NCBI GenBank assembly: GCA_003049485.1
Contig: PYST01000019.1
Span: forward strand, 62,001-126,000
Direction: 5' to 3'
Source of the DNA: Ophioceras dolichostomum
Lineage: Eukaryota > Ascomycota > Sordariomycetes > Magnaporthales > Ophioceraceae
DNA length: 64,000 nucleotides
The notes beneath the pieces are model-generated. The model saw only the letters and a program-made list of their open reading frames with translations. It was not told the origin of the DNA and ran no database searches. The position numbers were made by a program, and so were the translations under genes. Shown in pieces: positions 42,604 through 54,497 of this stretch (position 1 is its first letter; every line of letters begins with the position of its first letter).

Positions 42604-43475
42604 AAGGAAATCATGCGTCATGTTAAGCGATAACGGTTGTCTTTACTTTTACTTGGAGAATACTTGGTTGGGACAGACGGATGGCATATATCTACGCTTA
42701 CGGAAAGCAGACATGCTGGGCCGTGAGAGACGGATGAGTCTGGGTATCTGGTCTGCTACTGAGGCGCACTGGCGTATGGCATGGCACACAAGGAGGAGTG
42801 TTGTCCGCTGGGTTTGTTTTCGTTCTCTTCACATTTTCAGAAACAGTTGATCATCCTCGTTAGAGATACCCTTACAGCAAATAGTATTATGCCCGGCGAG
42901 AGCTAAGGGCAGGTTGCAAACCAATAGGACCGCTTTTATATCGATTCCCGTGAATGTCAATAGTGGCCGGGCTTAGAGGTTATACCCACAGGTAAGGTAC
43001 CACCTGTAAGAAACTATGCCAGAGATATGGCTGCTTTCAGTATTCCGTATCATGCAAACCTGCCAACCAGCCAACCTCTAACCAAGCTAGACTCGAAACA
43101 GGCCTTGGGGTAAACCCGCCCACAGAAGCACTCGAAGAAACAAGGACACTAGAATCATATCGGGAAAAGGTGCTACAGAAGGAAATGTCTCTTCCCTGCA
43201 TGCCGTGCTGATTGGCCCGTAGATCCGTGCTAGTGAGGTCTTATCAGCAGGCGGGGTCGCCGGGACACGGCGGTCTGCAGGCACTACACCCTCTGCATAC
43301 TGCTTCAGTGGGGGGCTAAGTAACACTGATAGTTCATCACAACCATAATCATCCAATGCTCTCGTAGCATCTGACGAGGCTCTTTTTGACGCCGTCACAG
43401 GTTTAACCTCAGTTGACGAGGCTTCAGGTCGTAGAGGCCCCTTGAGTATCTCGTCAACAATTGCGACGTGCGGAT
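42604..43475. other. Intergenic, urease promoter
   Basis: About 870 bp. It includes CTTATCAG (HGATAR on the minus strand) at 43240-43247, the kind of site used by AreA/NIT2 nitrogen regulators; one site alone is weak evidence. An antisense open frame (43087-43530) overlaps the first urease exon and is not annotated as a gene. Confidence 0.4.
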
Positions 43476-45662
43476 ATGCATCTCGTTCCCAAAGAGGTTC
43501 AGAGCACCCAATCCTATCCATACCTCCCACCCAATTATGCCAGCCCCATAGTGCTCGTCATCATCCAGACTAACACCGCACTTGGCGACAGATCGATAAG
43601 CTCGCCATCTCGCAGCTGGGCTTCCTGGCTCAGCGGCGGTTGGCGAGGGGAGTGAAGCTGAACCATAGCGAGGCAACCGTGAGTGCTTTCAGCATCTCAC
43701 TCAGACCTGTGCCATCAACCAGGCCTGGTGTTGTCGCTATACTACCGGCCACTTACCTTACTTACTGGAACCCCTGAAACAAGCCGGGGGTCCACGCCAT
43801 ACGTCAGTCAAGTGCAGAACTAACATCCAACCATGGCAACGAACGACGACACAGGCTCTCATCGCAAGCAACCTCCAAGAGCTCATCCGCGATGGCAAGC
43901 ACACCGTAGCGGACCTGATGTCGCTCGGCGCGACGATGCTGGGCCGCCGACACGTGCTGCCCTCGGTGTGCTCCACGCTGCACGAGATCCAGGTCGAGGG
44001 CACGTTCCCCAGCGGCACGTACCTGGTGACGGTGCACAACCCGATTGGCAGCGACGACGGCGACCTAGCGCGCGCGCTGTACGGCTCGTTCCTGCCAGTG
44101 CCGGACCAGTCGCTGTTCCCGCTCCCCGAGCCGGCCGCCTTCGAGGCTGAGCGGAAGCCCGGAGCCGTCGTGGTCGCGGTGCGTGAGGACTCGGACTCGG
44201 CCTCGGCCTCGACAGCCGTGGCACTAAACGCCGGCCGGCGCCGCGTGCGCCTGCGCGTCACCAGCAAGGGTGACCGCCCCATCCAGGTCGGCAGCCACTA
44301 CCACTTCGTCGAGACGAATCCGAAGCTGGAGTTCGACCGCGGGAAGGCGTACGGGTTCAGGCTGGACATTCCCGCGGGCACGTCGGTGAGGTTTGAGCCG
44401 GGCGACACTAAGACCGTGACGCTGGTAGAGATCGGCGGCAGCAAGGTCATCCGCGGCGGGAACAACCTGGCTAGTGGCCCCGTGGACTTCTCGCGCGCGG
44501 ACGAGATCGTGGCCTTCGTGCAGCAAGCTGGGTTCGCGCACGCGCCCGATCCGGCTGGTGACGGGGCGTTTCTGTCGTCGACGGCTGCTGGTGGGGCGTC
44601 CACCATGGAACGGGCGGCGTACGTGGCCATGTTCGGCCCCACGACCGGCGACCGCGTGCGCCTGGGCAGCACAGATCTGTGGATCGAGGTCGAGCGCGAC
44701 CTCACCGTGTACGGGGACGAGTGCAAGTTCGGCGGCGGCAAGACGCTGCGCGAGGGCATGGGCCAGGCCTCGGGGAGGGCCGATGCGGAGACGCTCGACA
44801 TGGTCATCACCAATGCCCTCATCCTTGACTGGACCGGCATCTACAAGGCCGACATCGGGGTCAAGGCCGGCATGATTGTGGGGATCGGAAAGGCGGGGAA
44901 CCCGGACGTCATGGACGGCGTGGATCCAGGCATGGTTGTGGGCAGCGGTACCGACGTGATCGCCGGCGAGGGCAAGATTATCACGGCTGGCGGGATAGAC
45001 ACGCATATCCACTTTATCTGTCCTCAGCAGGCGAACGAGGCCCTGGCTGCGGGCATCACTACATTCTTGGGCGGCGGCACCGGACCCAGGTTGGTTCTTC
45101 CCACTAACCAACCCCTTTTATTTCTCTCTCTTATCCCCTACTCAACTATCTGCCGAGGTACCTACCCAACAAAACCACTATGCCACCACCAACTAACTTG
45201 ATACGTAACTTCTACAAGCGCCGGCACCAATGCGACGACCTGCACTCCAGGCAAGCACTACATGCGCGAGATGCTCCAGGCATGCGACACCCTCCCCCTC
45301 AACGTCGGCATCTCAGCCAAGGGCAACGACAGCGGCACCCCCGCCCTCCGCGAGATGATCATCGCCGGCGCGTGCGGCATGAAGCTCCACGAGGACTGGG
45401 GCTCGACCCCCGCCGCGGTGGACGCCTGCCTCTCGGTCTGCGACGAGTACGACGTGCAGTGCATGATCCACACCGACACGCTCAACGAGTCCGGCTTCGT
45501 CGAGCAGACCGTCTCTTCCTTCAAAGGCCGCACCATCCACACCTACCATACCGAGGGCGCCGGCGGGGGCCACGCACCGGACATCATCCGCGTGGTCGAG
45601 CACCCCAACGTCCTGCCCTCCAGCACGAACCCGACGAGGCCCTTCACGCGCAACACGCTGGA

Positions 45663-45699
<37 letters not shown>

Positions 45700-46431
45700 T
45701 CCAAAGACATCCCCGAGGACGTCGCCTTCGCCGAGTCACGCATCCGCGCCGAGACCATCGCCGCCGAAGACGTCCTGCACGACCTGGGCGCCATCTCCAT
45801 GATGTCGTCCGACTCGCAGGCTATGGGCCGCCCCGGCGAGGTGATCCTCCGCACGTGGAACACCGCGCACAAGAACAAGCTCCAGCGCGGCCCCCTGCCC
45901 GAGGACTCTGCGAGCAAAAACGACAACTTCCGCGCCAAGCGCTACGTGAGCAAGTACACCATCAACCCGGCCCTCGCGCAGGGCATGTCCCACCTAGTCG
46001 GATCCGTCGAAGCCGGCAAGCTCGCAGACCTCTGCGTCTGGGACCCGGCGTGGTTCGGCACGAAGCCGTCCCTAGTAGTAAAGGGAGGCCTCATCGCCAG
46101 CGCCATGATGGGCGACCCGAACGCGTCGATCCCGACCGTGCAGCCGGTGATATCCCGCCCCATGTTCGCGCCCCTCGTCCCGCAGGCCTCGGTGCTGTTC
46201 GTGTCGCAGGCCAGCATCGAGCACGGCGTGGCGCAGAGCTACGGCTTGCGCAAGCGCGTCGAGCCCGTGAGGGGGTGCAGGTCCGTCGGGAAGAGGGACA
46301 TGCGGTTCAACGACGCGACGCCGAGCATGAGGGTCGATCCGGAGTCGTACACGGTCGAGGCTGATGGGGTCGTGTGTAAGGCGGAGCCGAGTACGGAGTT
46401 GCCTCTGACGCAGGAGTTTTATGTTTACTGA
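43476..46431 (+). CDS. Urease (nickel-dependent, single-chain)
   Basis: Hydrolyses urea to ammonia and carbamate in the cytosol. Exons: 43476-43496, 43592-43678, 43855-45089 and 45219-46431, giving 851 aa, the usual size of fungal/plant fused gamma-beta-alpha urease. Exon 1 is only 21 nt (MHLVPKE) and joins to IDKLAISQLGFLAQRRLARG. The gamma domain continues IASNLQELIRDGKHTVADLM. The beta domain includes GDRPIQVGSHYHFVETNP. The alpha domain starts near 286 (AAYVAMFGPTTGDRVRLGST). Nickel/active-site motifs: GGIDTHIHFICPQQ (about 418), the carbamylated Lys in GACGMKLHEDWG (about 503), HTEGAGGGHAPDI, and the flap MVCHHLSKDIPEDVAFAESR (about 602), then SSDSQAMGR. Intron branch sites are clean (GACTAAC, GAACTAAC), but the donors of introns 1 (GTTCAG) and 3 (GTTGGT) are weak. 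Accessory urease genes are not in the window. Confidence 0.96.
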
Positions 46432-47779
46432 GTACCTTAGGGAGGTACCTGGGTAGGTATGTAGGTTGGTGAATGGTGCGGCGGAGTGCAGTGGTGGGAA
46501 GGGGAAGGGGAAGGGGGAGGAGGCGGCGGAATAAAGGTCATCTTGTTGTAACTTAGGTATTGAAAACTGGAAGTTTCAGTAGGGAGGTTGGCTTTGGTCT
46601 CTAGTATGGTATGTAGGCTGTCTAGTGTATTCCGCCTCAGGTCGGGAGTCTGCAAAAGCTTTGGGTCCCTCTAGCCCCGGACACTTGGATGGGTCGCTGT
46701 TGATGCTGCAGCTCGATAGGTAGTAGGTAGGTACCACCAAGTGAGCTCCAGGGCCGAAGACCCTGATCTCATCACTTACCTGTCTTTTGACTGGAGCTGG
46801 TCACACAAAATAGGCGTCCACTGCTGGAATTCTAGCGTTTACTACATCTAGTAAGAGCAATTTGAACCCGAGTTGTCAGCTTCTTATAGAACTCAGTGTG
46901 GGGAGCTACAGCTCTAGTGCCCCCAAGCAGACAGTGATTCTCAGGAGCAGCTCAGATATTCAGCGGTAAACAACCCAGTGTATCCACCTCAGTCAGAGCA
47001 CAGTCAGTGAGAGGAGAAGGGCCACAAAGCGCGAAAGTCAAAAAAGAAAACTGCGTCGTCAAAATTCATACATGCCTGAACGGGAAACGAGATAAGCTAA
47101 AATAAAGAGAGCAAAAAAAAAAAAAAATAGCTATAGCCCAAAGCAGCCCAAAGCGTGGTCCCCCAGTTATCAACAGGCGTTCGTTCCATCCCGCGCAAAG
47201 GTATTGTTAATACTCCCCTAAACCCCGTCCCAGAAGTTTCCCCCTTAATTTTTTTAATCCCCCAAACCCCCGTTCCTCCCACGATCAAGCATTCCTAACG
47301 CCAACCAGCCTGAGTCCAACACACACAAAAGGCCGTTCACCAGGAAAGGTCTCAATGGTGATAGGTCGGTAGTGGTATGCTGACCGAGAGAAGGAAAGGG
47401 GGAAAGGGATGACCAAAAAACGAAAAATGAAAGAGATGATGTTTGAAACCAATCCAATGTGATGAGTAGAGTGGGAGGAGAGTTGGGAACAAACATGAAG
47501 GATAGAGAGATACAACCACACCTGCCTACCACTTTCCATATCAGTTCCCCAGAAGGGAGACGAAACAGACCCCGAGAAGCCAGGAAATAGATGCGCGCAA
47601 AAGAGGTATCATGTGTGTTGTGTGTGCCGTGTTTTGAGGGGAGGGTTGAGAGAGAATCGACTTTTGTTCCGGCGCCTCAGTCGGGAACAGTGGACAGCAG
47701 AAGGAGGAATGTGAGTCTACAGATCGGGGTCGATTGTATCAGAGAAGTCGGGGACAGATGAAGAAGCATCGGCCGCATC
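46432..47779. other. Convergent 3' flanks, no gene seen
   Basis: About 1.35 kb between the convergent urease and HMG-box genes. It has TAGGTA-type clusters near 46443 and 46725 and an A14 run near 47113. No coding sequence supported. Confidence 0.4.
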
Positions 47780-49563
47780 CTAACCGCTCTTCGCCTTCTT
47801 GCCACGTCCCGACTTCTTAGGCTCCGGCTCCGCCTTCTCCTCGGCGGCCTTGGACTGGCGCTTCCGCTTCTTGCCGCTCTCCTGAGTGGGCGTGGGAACG
47901 GGAGCGATGGGGGCTGGCGCCACCGCCTGGTCGGCGGCGCTCTTGCGCTTCCCGCCCTTCTTGGTAGACTTGGGCGTCTTGGCCAAGGGAGGGCTCTCGG
48001 GCTCGGGCTCAGGCTCCTCGTCGGCGACGACGGCGCCGAGCTGCTGCGCGATCGCCTCCTGGTCGTTGCCGGCCTCGGCCGCGGCGTCCTTCCCCGTAGG
48101 CATGGGAATGCCGTTGGCCTCGGCGTAGTGCAGAGCCTCCTCGTCGGACATCTCCTTGGCGTTCAGGTTGCCATGCTTGTAGGAGTGCACGCGAGCGTTG
48201 TACAGCCGCAGGTTGTACTGGTACGCTTGGTCCCAGCCCTACGAGAAGAGAGAGTTAGCAAGACGATCGATCTTGATAAGCCGATTTCGACCCCTGGTGC
48301 GCGTTGGAACGGGTTTAGGTTGACTTACAGCCTTCTCAGCTTGCGACATGGTGCCCCATCGTCGCTGACCCTCCTCCTGCACCGCTCCCTTAGCGGCGTC
48401 GGATCCGAGGTCATTGGCGATGATGGGCCGCGCCGTCTGCATGTACAGGAAGTACGGGGTCAGGGGGCGCTTGGGGGCATTGGGGTCATGCTGGCGCTTC
48501 TTGCGCTCCTTCTTAACCTCTTCAGCGGGCGTGGGGGCCAGCGCAGCAGGGGCAGGCAGGAGGTTGCCGAATCCCTCAAAGTTGGGGATCTCTGCAGGGT
48601 TCTCAATGTTGGTGCCCTCGCCCAGAAGAAGGTTGGTCTGGCGCAAGTAGTCGACAGAGAACGACTGAATCAAGTTCTGGATGGTAGACAGTCTCGCGTA
48701 CACTATTGGAGTGGAGGATTAGTTGACGGCCATGATGGCGTTGGTAGGCGGTAGGCAGTCCTCGCAAGCATGCCTGTGGCCTGGCGGTGATTCTACGATT
48801 CTACAGGGTGTCCAGGGTGTCTTGTGGCTGCTACTTTTGTTGCGGTAGTTGTTGCGGGACTGGGTGGGTTGGTTGGGTATAAGCGCCCACCCGGAGCGCT
48901 CCCACAGCTCTGCGGAGGCGCGGGTTGTGAATGTAAACAAACCGGGCGCGTGTGTGAGAACATGGGGCGTAGAGTCGCATTATGTGCGGTGCATCCCCCC
49001 AAAGAACTCGGCGCATAATCGGATTTCGCCTAGACCAGAAACTACCTGGTCCTGTTTTTATTCTCGTCGGATGAGTGGTGGTGGTGTAAATGGTTGAGGA
49101 AGTTGAGGTGTGAAGGCTATTAATGGAGTGAGGATGGGATCTGAGAAGCCGTTGACGATAGTCTCGGCGCTGGTGTTGGGGCCTCGGCTGCGCGTGCTGT
49201 GTTGTTGTGTTGTGGCTCCAGACGCGTTGGGACAATGCTCTGATCACCGGTGTGGTGGTAGGTGCGATGTGGTGGTGGATTGAGGAAGTGCGAGGATGGC
49301 GAGGTGGGAGGGGAAAGGAGGGATGGTGAGGGCGGGGGAAGAGCCGCGAGGCGACACTGCGCGAACAGTGGACGGCGGCCAGGCAGGAGAAAGATCACCA
49401 AAGACGAGGCAAAATGAGGCGATGGGAAAAAGGAATCACAGGTGTACGAACCGCTGTCCCTCACACGCATGAAGGCTTGGACATCAATCGGGCGAGCCGG
49501 TACGCTTGAGCTGGCGACCGGGTCAGATGGCGCGATTTGCTTGTTCTTCGGGGGGCGGGCCAT
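47780..49563 (-). CDS. HMG-box DNA-binding protein
   Basis: Nuclear HMGB-like protein with one HMG box. Exons: 49452-49563, 48329-48702 and 47780-48238, giving 314 aa. The phase only works if exon 1 ends at 49452, so that RVRDS joins to VYARLSTIQN; this implies a weak donor (GTTCGT) and a 749-bp intron, long for this window. Intron 2 is ordinary (GTAAGT, TAG). Residues about 40-65 form a helix (IQNLIQSFSVDYLRQTN). The HMG box is at about 105-180: DPNAPKRPLTPYFLYMQTAR, RRWGTMSQAEKA joined by splicing to GWDQAYQYNLRLYNARVHSY. The C-terminal half is Lys/Pro/Ala/Glu-rich with acidic and basic patches (KKSGRGKKAKSG at the end). A role in chromatin architecture is inferred from the family; it is not a MAT-type HMG. 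Confidence 0.87.
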
Positions 49564-52500
49564 TGTTGCTGGTGGAATTTGGGGGACTGTGCTAATGAAC
49601 CCGATGCCTCAAGTTCAAATTTGTTCAATTGGCGACGGAGTGGATGAGATGGCGATGGTGTTCAGTTGGTGTTTTGGAGGCGGTTCTAGCGCTCGACAGC
49701 TGGCTTTTTGGGGGAGAGAAGAGGGAGACAGAAGAGTTGAGAGAGAAATGAAATCGACTGAATTTTTTGGGGCGGGCGCGGGGGGACACCAGATTTTTAG
49801 GTGTCCCAGCCTCCGCAATCACTCCAGCCAGTCGACCACCCAAATCAGTCACCCACCTTCAGAGTTTTGCGCCCAGCTCAGCAAAAAGCACCACTCTGCA
49901 CCACAGGCCTGCAATACCTGCCCTGCCAGGCGCGATACCTGCGCCTGCCCAGAGGCCAACGTCGCGACTTATCTTTTTCGCTTTACGGTTCCGCTCAATT
50001 CCCTAGTATAGGAGACGACGGCGCGAATGTTCAACATATTTCTAACAGTATGCACTGCCGTGGATCGAATTGTGCGGCCTAATGTGCGATTCGCGACCTG
50101 TTTTGGGGCAGCCGTGGCGTGCGAGAATGGCGGCCTGTTTTTGAAGTACCCGTATTCATCAGTGTTGCTGCTCAAAAAAAGGTTTCGTGAGGCATATTCC
50201 CAGGTACTGGAGTTGGGCGGCTGGCCGTGCTCTGGGTGGGACAGGCACCACACCAAAACGTCTGGTGCCAATTACCAGGGTCCAGTATTTTCAACCAGGC
50301 GTGCCGTGGAGCTTACCTCAATCAAGAGCGCTTTCGGCACCCTTCAGGCAAGCTGCCGGCTGTGGGGCCTATCAGGCCCTCTTATCCTGATTCTGCGTCG
50401 CGAGTCCTTGGCCCCTCCCCAGCGCCTGGATGACGGCCTGGGACAAACTCATTATCCCATTTTCACCTGCCATCAATCCCGCGCAATACATCCATCACTT
50501 TGCCACTAATGACCTCTGATGCCCCAACTCAGTGCCATCTTCTCTACCTCTTCGCAGCATCGGCCACCATCACTGCCGCCGATTTCTATCCACTAACCCG
50601 CTGCACAATTTTTGTCAATCAATAACAGCAGGATGTCATGGATTTTACCTCTAGCCCCATCCACCCCGTCGCCACTCACCACTATGATCAACGATAGGTA
50701 TGAGCAGTTCTCGAGGACTAGAGACCTACGCAGAGGTTTGGCGTTATAGCTCGCTCTAGGTCAACTAGGTATGCTACAAATAAGGCCGATATGTTGGTAA
50801 CCCCCCTCCCATCTCTGCTCCCCGAGAGTTCTCCGACACTGCTTTCTCGAAGGGCAACAGAGGGGTCAGTGGTGGAGGTGCCTGCTGTCATAGGTCGCTG
50901 CATGTAGGTTGTTATCTGTCCACAGAGCGAGCCGGTGCACACAACGGGGACCGACTGCGACGCGATGTGCTGATGAACGCTGGGCGTCCCTGGTTCCTCA
51001 ACTGGACGTCTGAACGCGCTCTATTGTTGAGGTCACCCACTAAACCCACAAGGCAGCCCTATCCAACCATGTTGTCCTCGGGATCAGCCCCCGCTCCAGC
51101 AGCCTAACGAACAGCGAACATCCAGGGACCACTGGACCTCTCCCGGCGCTCTTTGCCCAGAAGTGAGTCTCGAAGGCCAGTCGTTACACCCAGACTCAAC
51201 ACGTCCCTCTGCCCTCAACTACCCCGCCACGCCTCTTCCAATTTCCATCGTCCGCGAACCTCCATACTACCTAATACCTAATATGCAGCCACCCGCCCTC
51301 TTCCGCACTCGTCCCTTGCCCGGTCCTCAGCACCACCACGGCGCCATTTTGGAGCCAGGGAACATGCTCGGGTTCCTCTCGCCCAGAGCCCATACCCACT
51401 AGCTACCATATTCAGCGAGTTTGGCCACACCGTCTTACTCTAAGACGAATCCTAGGGTGTGCCACGGTCCGCCGCCCAACATCAGAGTATCCCAAGGACA
51501 GCAGTGCGCACCACGGGCTCAGGCAGCCAGCAGTGCTAAGCTTCCTAGCCCCCGACGCTGGCTGCAGAGCCTGCATTCAGCCCTGCCCTTCCACTTTGTC
51601 CACTTGGCCCACCATTAGCCCATAGGAGCTGGCGCTGCTTCGGCTCCGACGCCCTCTGTAGAATCGACGGCCTACTGAGCCCTTACACCGCACCTTACCT
51701 GGGCCGAAAGCCCCGGCGGTTCTATCCCAGCTTGCGCCCCTAACTCTTCACCATTCCCAGGATATCAGCCTGGGCCCACCTAGAATCTCGCAACGGTACC
51801 TCAGCCGTGTTCTAAGAAAGAGTATCGCATGCTCCGTTCAGTCCCTGGACTGCTGTGAATGATAAATGCCTTCTTTCCCGGACCATACCGCACAGCTAGG
51901 TAGGTACCAGGCTTGCAGGTAATGGTCCTGTATAGGCCGGTAGAGCCCAGGTACGTAAGTAGGTAGTTGCTCTTCCATATCTCCGACCGTTCAGTCAGTC
52001 ATCCCATCGGTTGGAAGGATGTATGCCTTTATAGTGGGCTTGTCCAGTGTCCCTCCATATACTCCCAGAGTTCTTTAGTCGGTCTTTTACTGAACACAGC
52101 CTGACCTTTCTACTATTCCCCTATTCCCTTTTTCGATCTTATGTCTCTGCTTCCTCTTTGCTCCCCATTTTTCTTACAGCCACAGACGTGTCCAAGGTGT
52201 TTCATCAAGCTAGGCAAGGCAGGGCGGCATGTAGTAAGAGCGCTGGTAACAAATTGACTCGTTTCCAAAAACTTGTACGAGAGAGAAGCGTATCGTTTCT
52301 TGATTCCTGGGACCCGCTGCTTCGTGAGAGAAGTCGTTGTGCTGTCTCTAGGTAGAGAACGGAGTGATCCCCTCACTTCCATCTTGACCCTTGACACTGT
52401 GGGAATCATCAGCACCTGAGTTGAAGATTAACAGAAGCATTAATCCCTCCTTCTATACAGGATGCTATCGACTGGTATTAATAGGTACCTAGGCAGGCGG

Positions 52501-54497
52501 TAGTCTGATGCTCTGGCCCAAGCTTCTCCAGCACACCCAGGAGCCTCTGGGTCGTAGTGGGCCTCCAGCTGCCTGGCGCTTCGGGCCGCGTTGTGCAAGC
52601 CTCGAGCTATGCAAGCGAGTGCCGTGATGTTTCGAGGTAGTGCCGATGCTTGGCTTAAGTCGACACCGTGATCGGGACCACCACAGAGCTGACAGCCCCA
52701 AACCATTGTGTCAGGTGGCTCTCTGGTGCCTTGTTGTAGCGGAAGACTTTCCTGTTAGTCCGGGTAGCAGTAGTTAAACCCGGGACACCAGTGAGCGACT
52801 CGCTGAACCTGCTCCTTGACGTGGGCCCGGTAGCTCGACCTCCAGGGCTGTCTCTTTTTGTGTTCTGGTTCTGATTCGGTCACGGGCAGGCTTCGCCTGC
52901 GTGGTCCAACTGCCACCACTCTCCTTCCAGAGCACCACAGCCACCATTGCTGGCTCCCCGTCCCTGAGACTCGTGAAGTTGCTGGACCCGCAGAGCTAGC
53001 ACTTGCTCCGGATTCTTGAATTTGGTACCAATAAGTGCACTAGAAGCTTCCGACTAGCCAGAAAAGAAGTGCGCTGCCAGGCCATCACGGAACGGCTCGG
53101 GGTTGCGTGGCATCGTGGTGGCAGCTTGACCCCGCATACGATGGGCGACGACGCAAAGAAATCGACGCGCCGCCAACCTATAGTAAGCCAGAAGTTCGTA
53201 CATGTGCCTCTGGGCTAAACACCGGTCAAGTTTGTCTCCAACGACTTCAGTGTCTTTCGACAACGATACGCTCAAGGAGCTGGGTGCAGGTCTACTACTA
53301 CCTCAGGTGAACGTCACCACGAAGAGGGCCGCCTCAGGCGCGTCATGAACAAGACCCAGGCCACAGCTTGAGATGTGCCATGGGTTTTGGAAAAAGCAGC
53401 ACTACGGGCTTGATATTCCACTAATGTCAGTGCCATGATGATACAGCGAACCAGATGCAGCCGTTGGGGTATGCTCAGTCTCATCGGGCACCCGGAGTCG
53501 ACGCATTGCCGACCCTGACCCCGCTGAGGTGAAGTGGCTGGGATGGATGCATGATGCTAGCTTCTCACGACGCGTCTGTCTCAGTATCCAAGTATTCCAA
53601 AGTGATCAACTGCATCCAGCTGAAAAAGCCCTCTAACGCCTCCGGCTCACACCGTTTCTTGAACCAGGAACGAACCAATGCATACTCAAATGGGCTAACT
53701 AGCTCCGACTTGTAAATTGTAAGAGACACAAGGAGGACAAACAAACGGTGAGAGGAACCCGTTGGTGCGAATAGCGGGTGGCAGGGCAGAAAGCTCAACG
53801 GCAAAGCCGCCTCTGATTGGCCCACGCCCCCTGAGCAATGGCACGGCTTAGACCCACAACTTGCCCCTCGTCAGTTGGAGGGGGAGGGGCAGCCCGGCAG
53901 CTCAAGGGAGAAGGGAGCTGAAGCAGGTCTTGGCAGTGTCTGACGATCTCCAAGCATGACGCCCCAAGTCACTTCACTGTATCGGGACAGGCCTGTTAGC
54001 TGGCCAAGATAGGAGGAGGTACATGGTTGCGCTTGCTGGCCCCTTTAACTTCTTTTCATGCTCTGTCTCGTCCGATCGCTTCCTTAAAACCTGTTTCCTG
54101 CTCCCGCCGTCTTGCCTGGAGCCCTATTTCATTTCCACCCAGCTCCCCTTACTTACTAAAGCATTGCCTCCCGTCATCGCTGGTTGATATTTATTTGGGA
54201 ACATCTCCTCATGGTCAACTAGAAAGCAAGCGACGTTGCGGCTATCATTCAACAGCTCCCAATCCTGTCTCAGAACCCCACCTACGAGTGCAACGCTCCC
54301 CAGTCTGCGTCTTCAAGGTACGCCTCTTTGCAACGAACAACCGGTTCCCAAAAGCACACTCTGGTGATGTGATTCAACCCCAATTGCATACCAACTATAC
54401 AGATTCTCGACATTGAAGAGGGAATACAAGCTCACTGGCGGTTCTTCATTCCAGATACACTCGTCGCCAAACAAATACGCCCAAGACGCGATCCATC
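49564..54497. other. 4.9-kb gene-poor region upstream of HET-C
   Basis: The longest gap in the window. All frames are short; the best ATG-started one (50027-50509, 160 codons) resembles nothing I know. TAGGTA-type clusters occur near 51896 and 52486. No HET-domain signature (YxxLSYxWG-like) was noticed in any frame. Base composition looks mixed rather than strongly AT-rich, so obvious RIP-mutated repeats are not evident by eye. Confidence 0.45.

Noticed and set aside
45180..46364. 394-codon Arg/His/Pro-rich frame
   Set aside because: Off-frame shadow of urease exon 4, which has clear catalytic motifs in the other frame.
50027..50509. 160-codon ATG-started frame upstream of HET-C
   Set aside because: No domain, no splice context and atypical residue use; left as intergenic.
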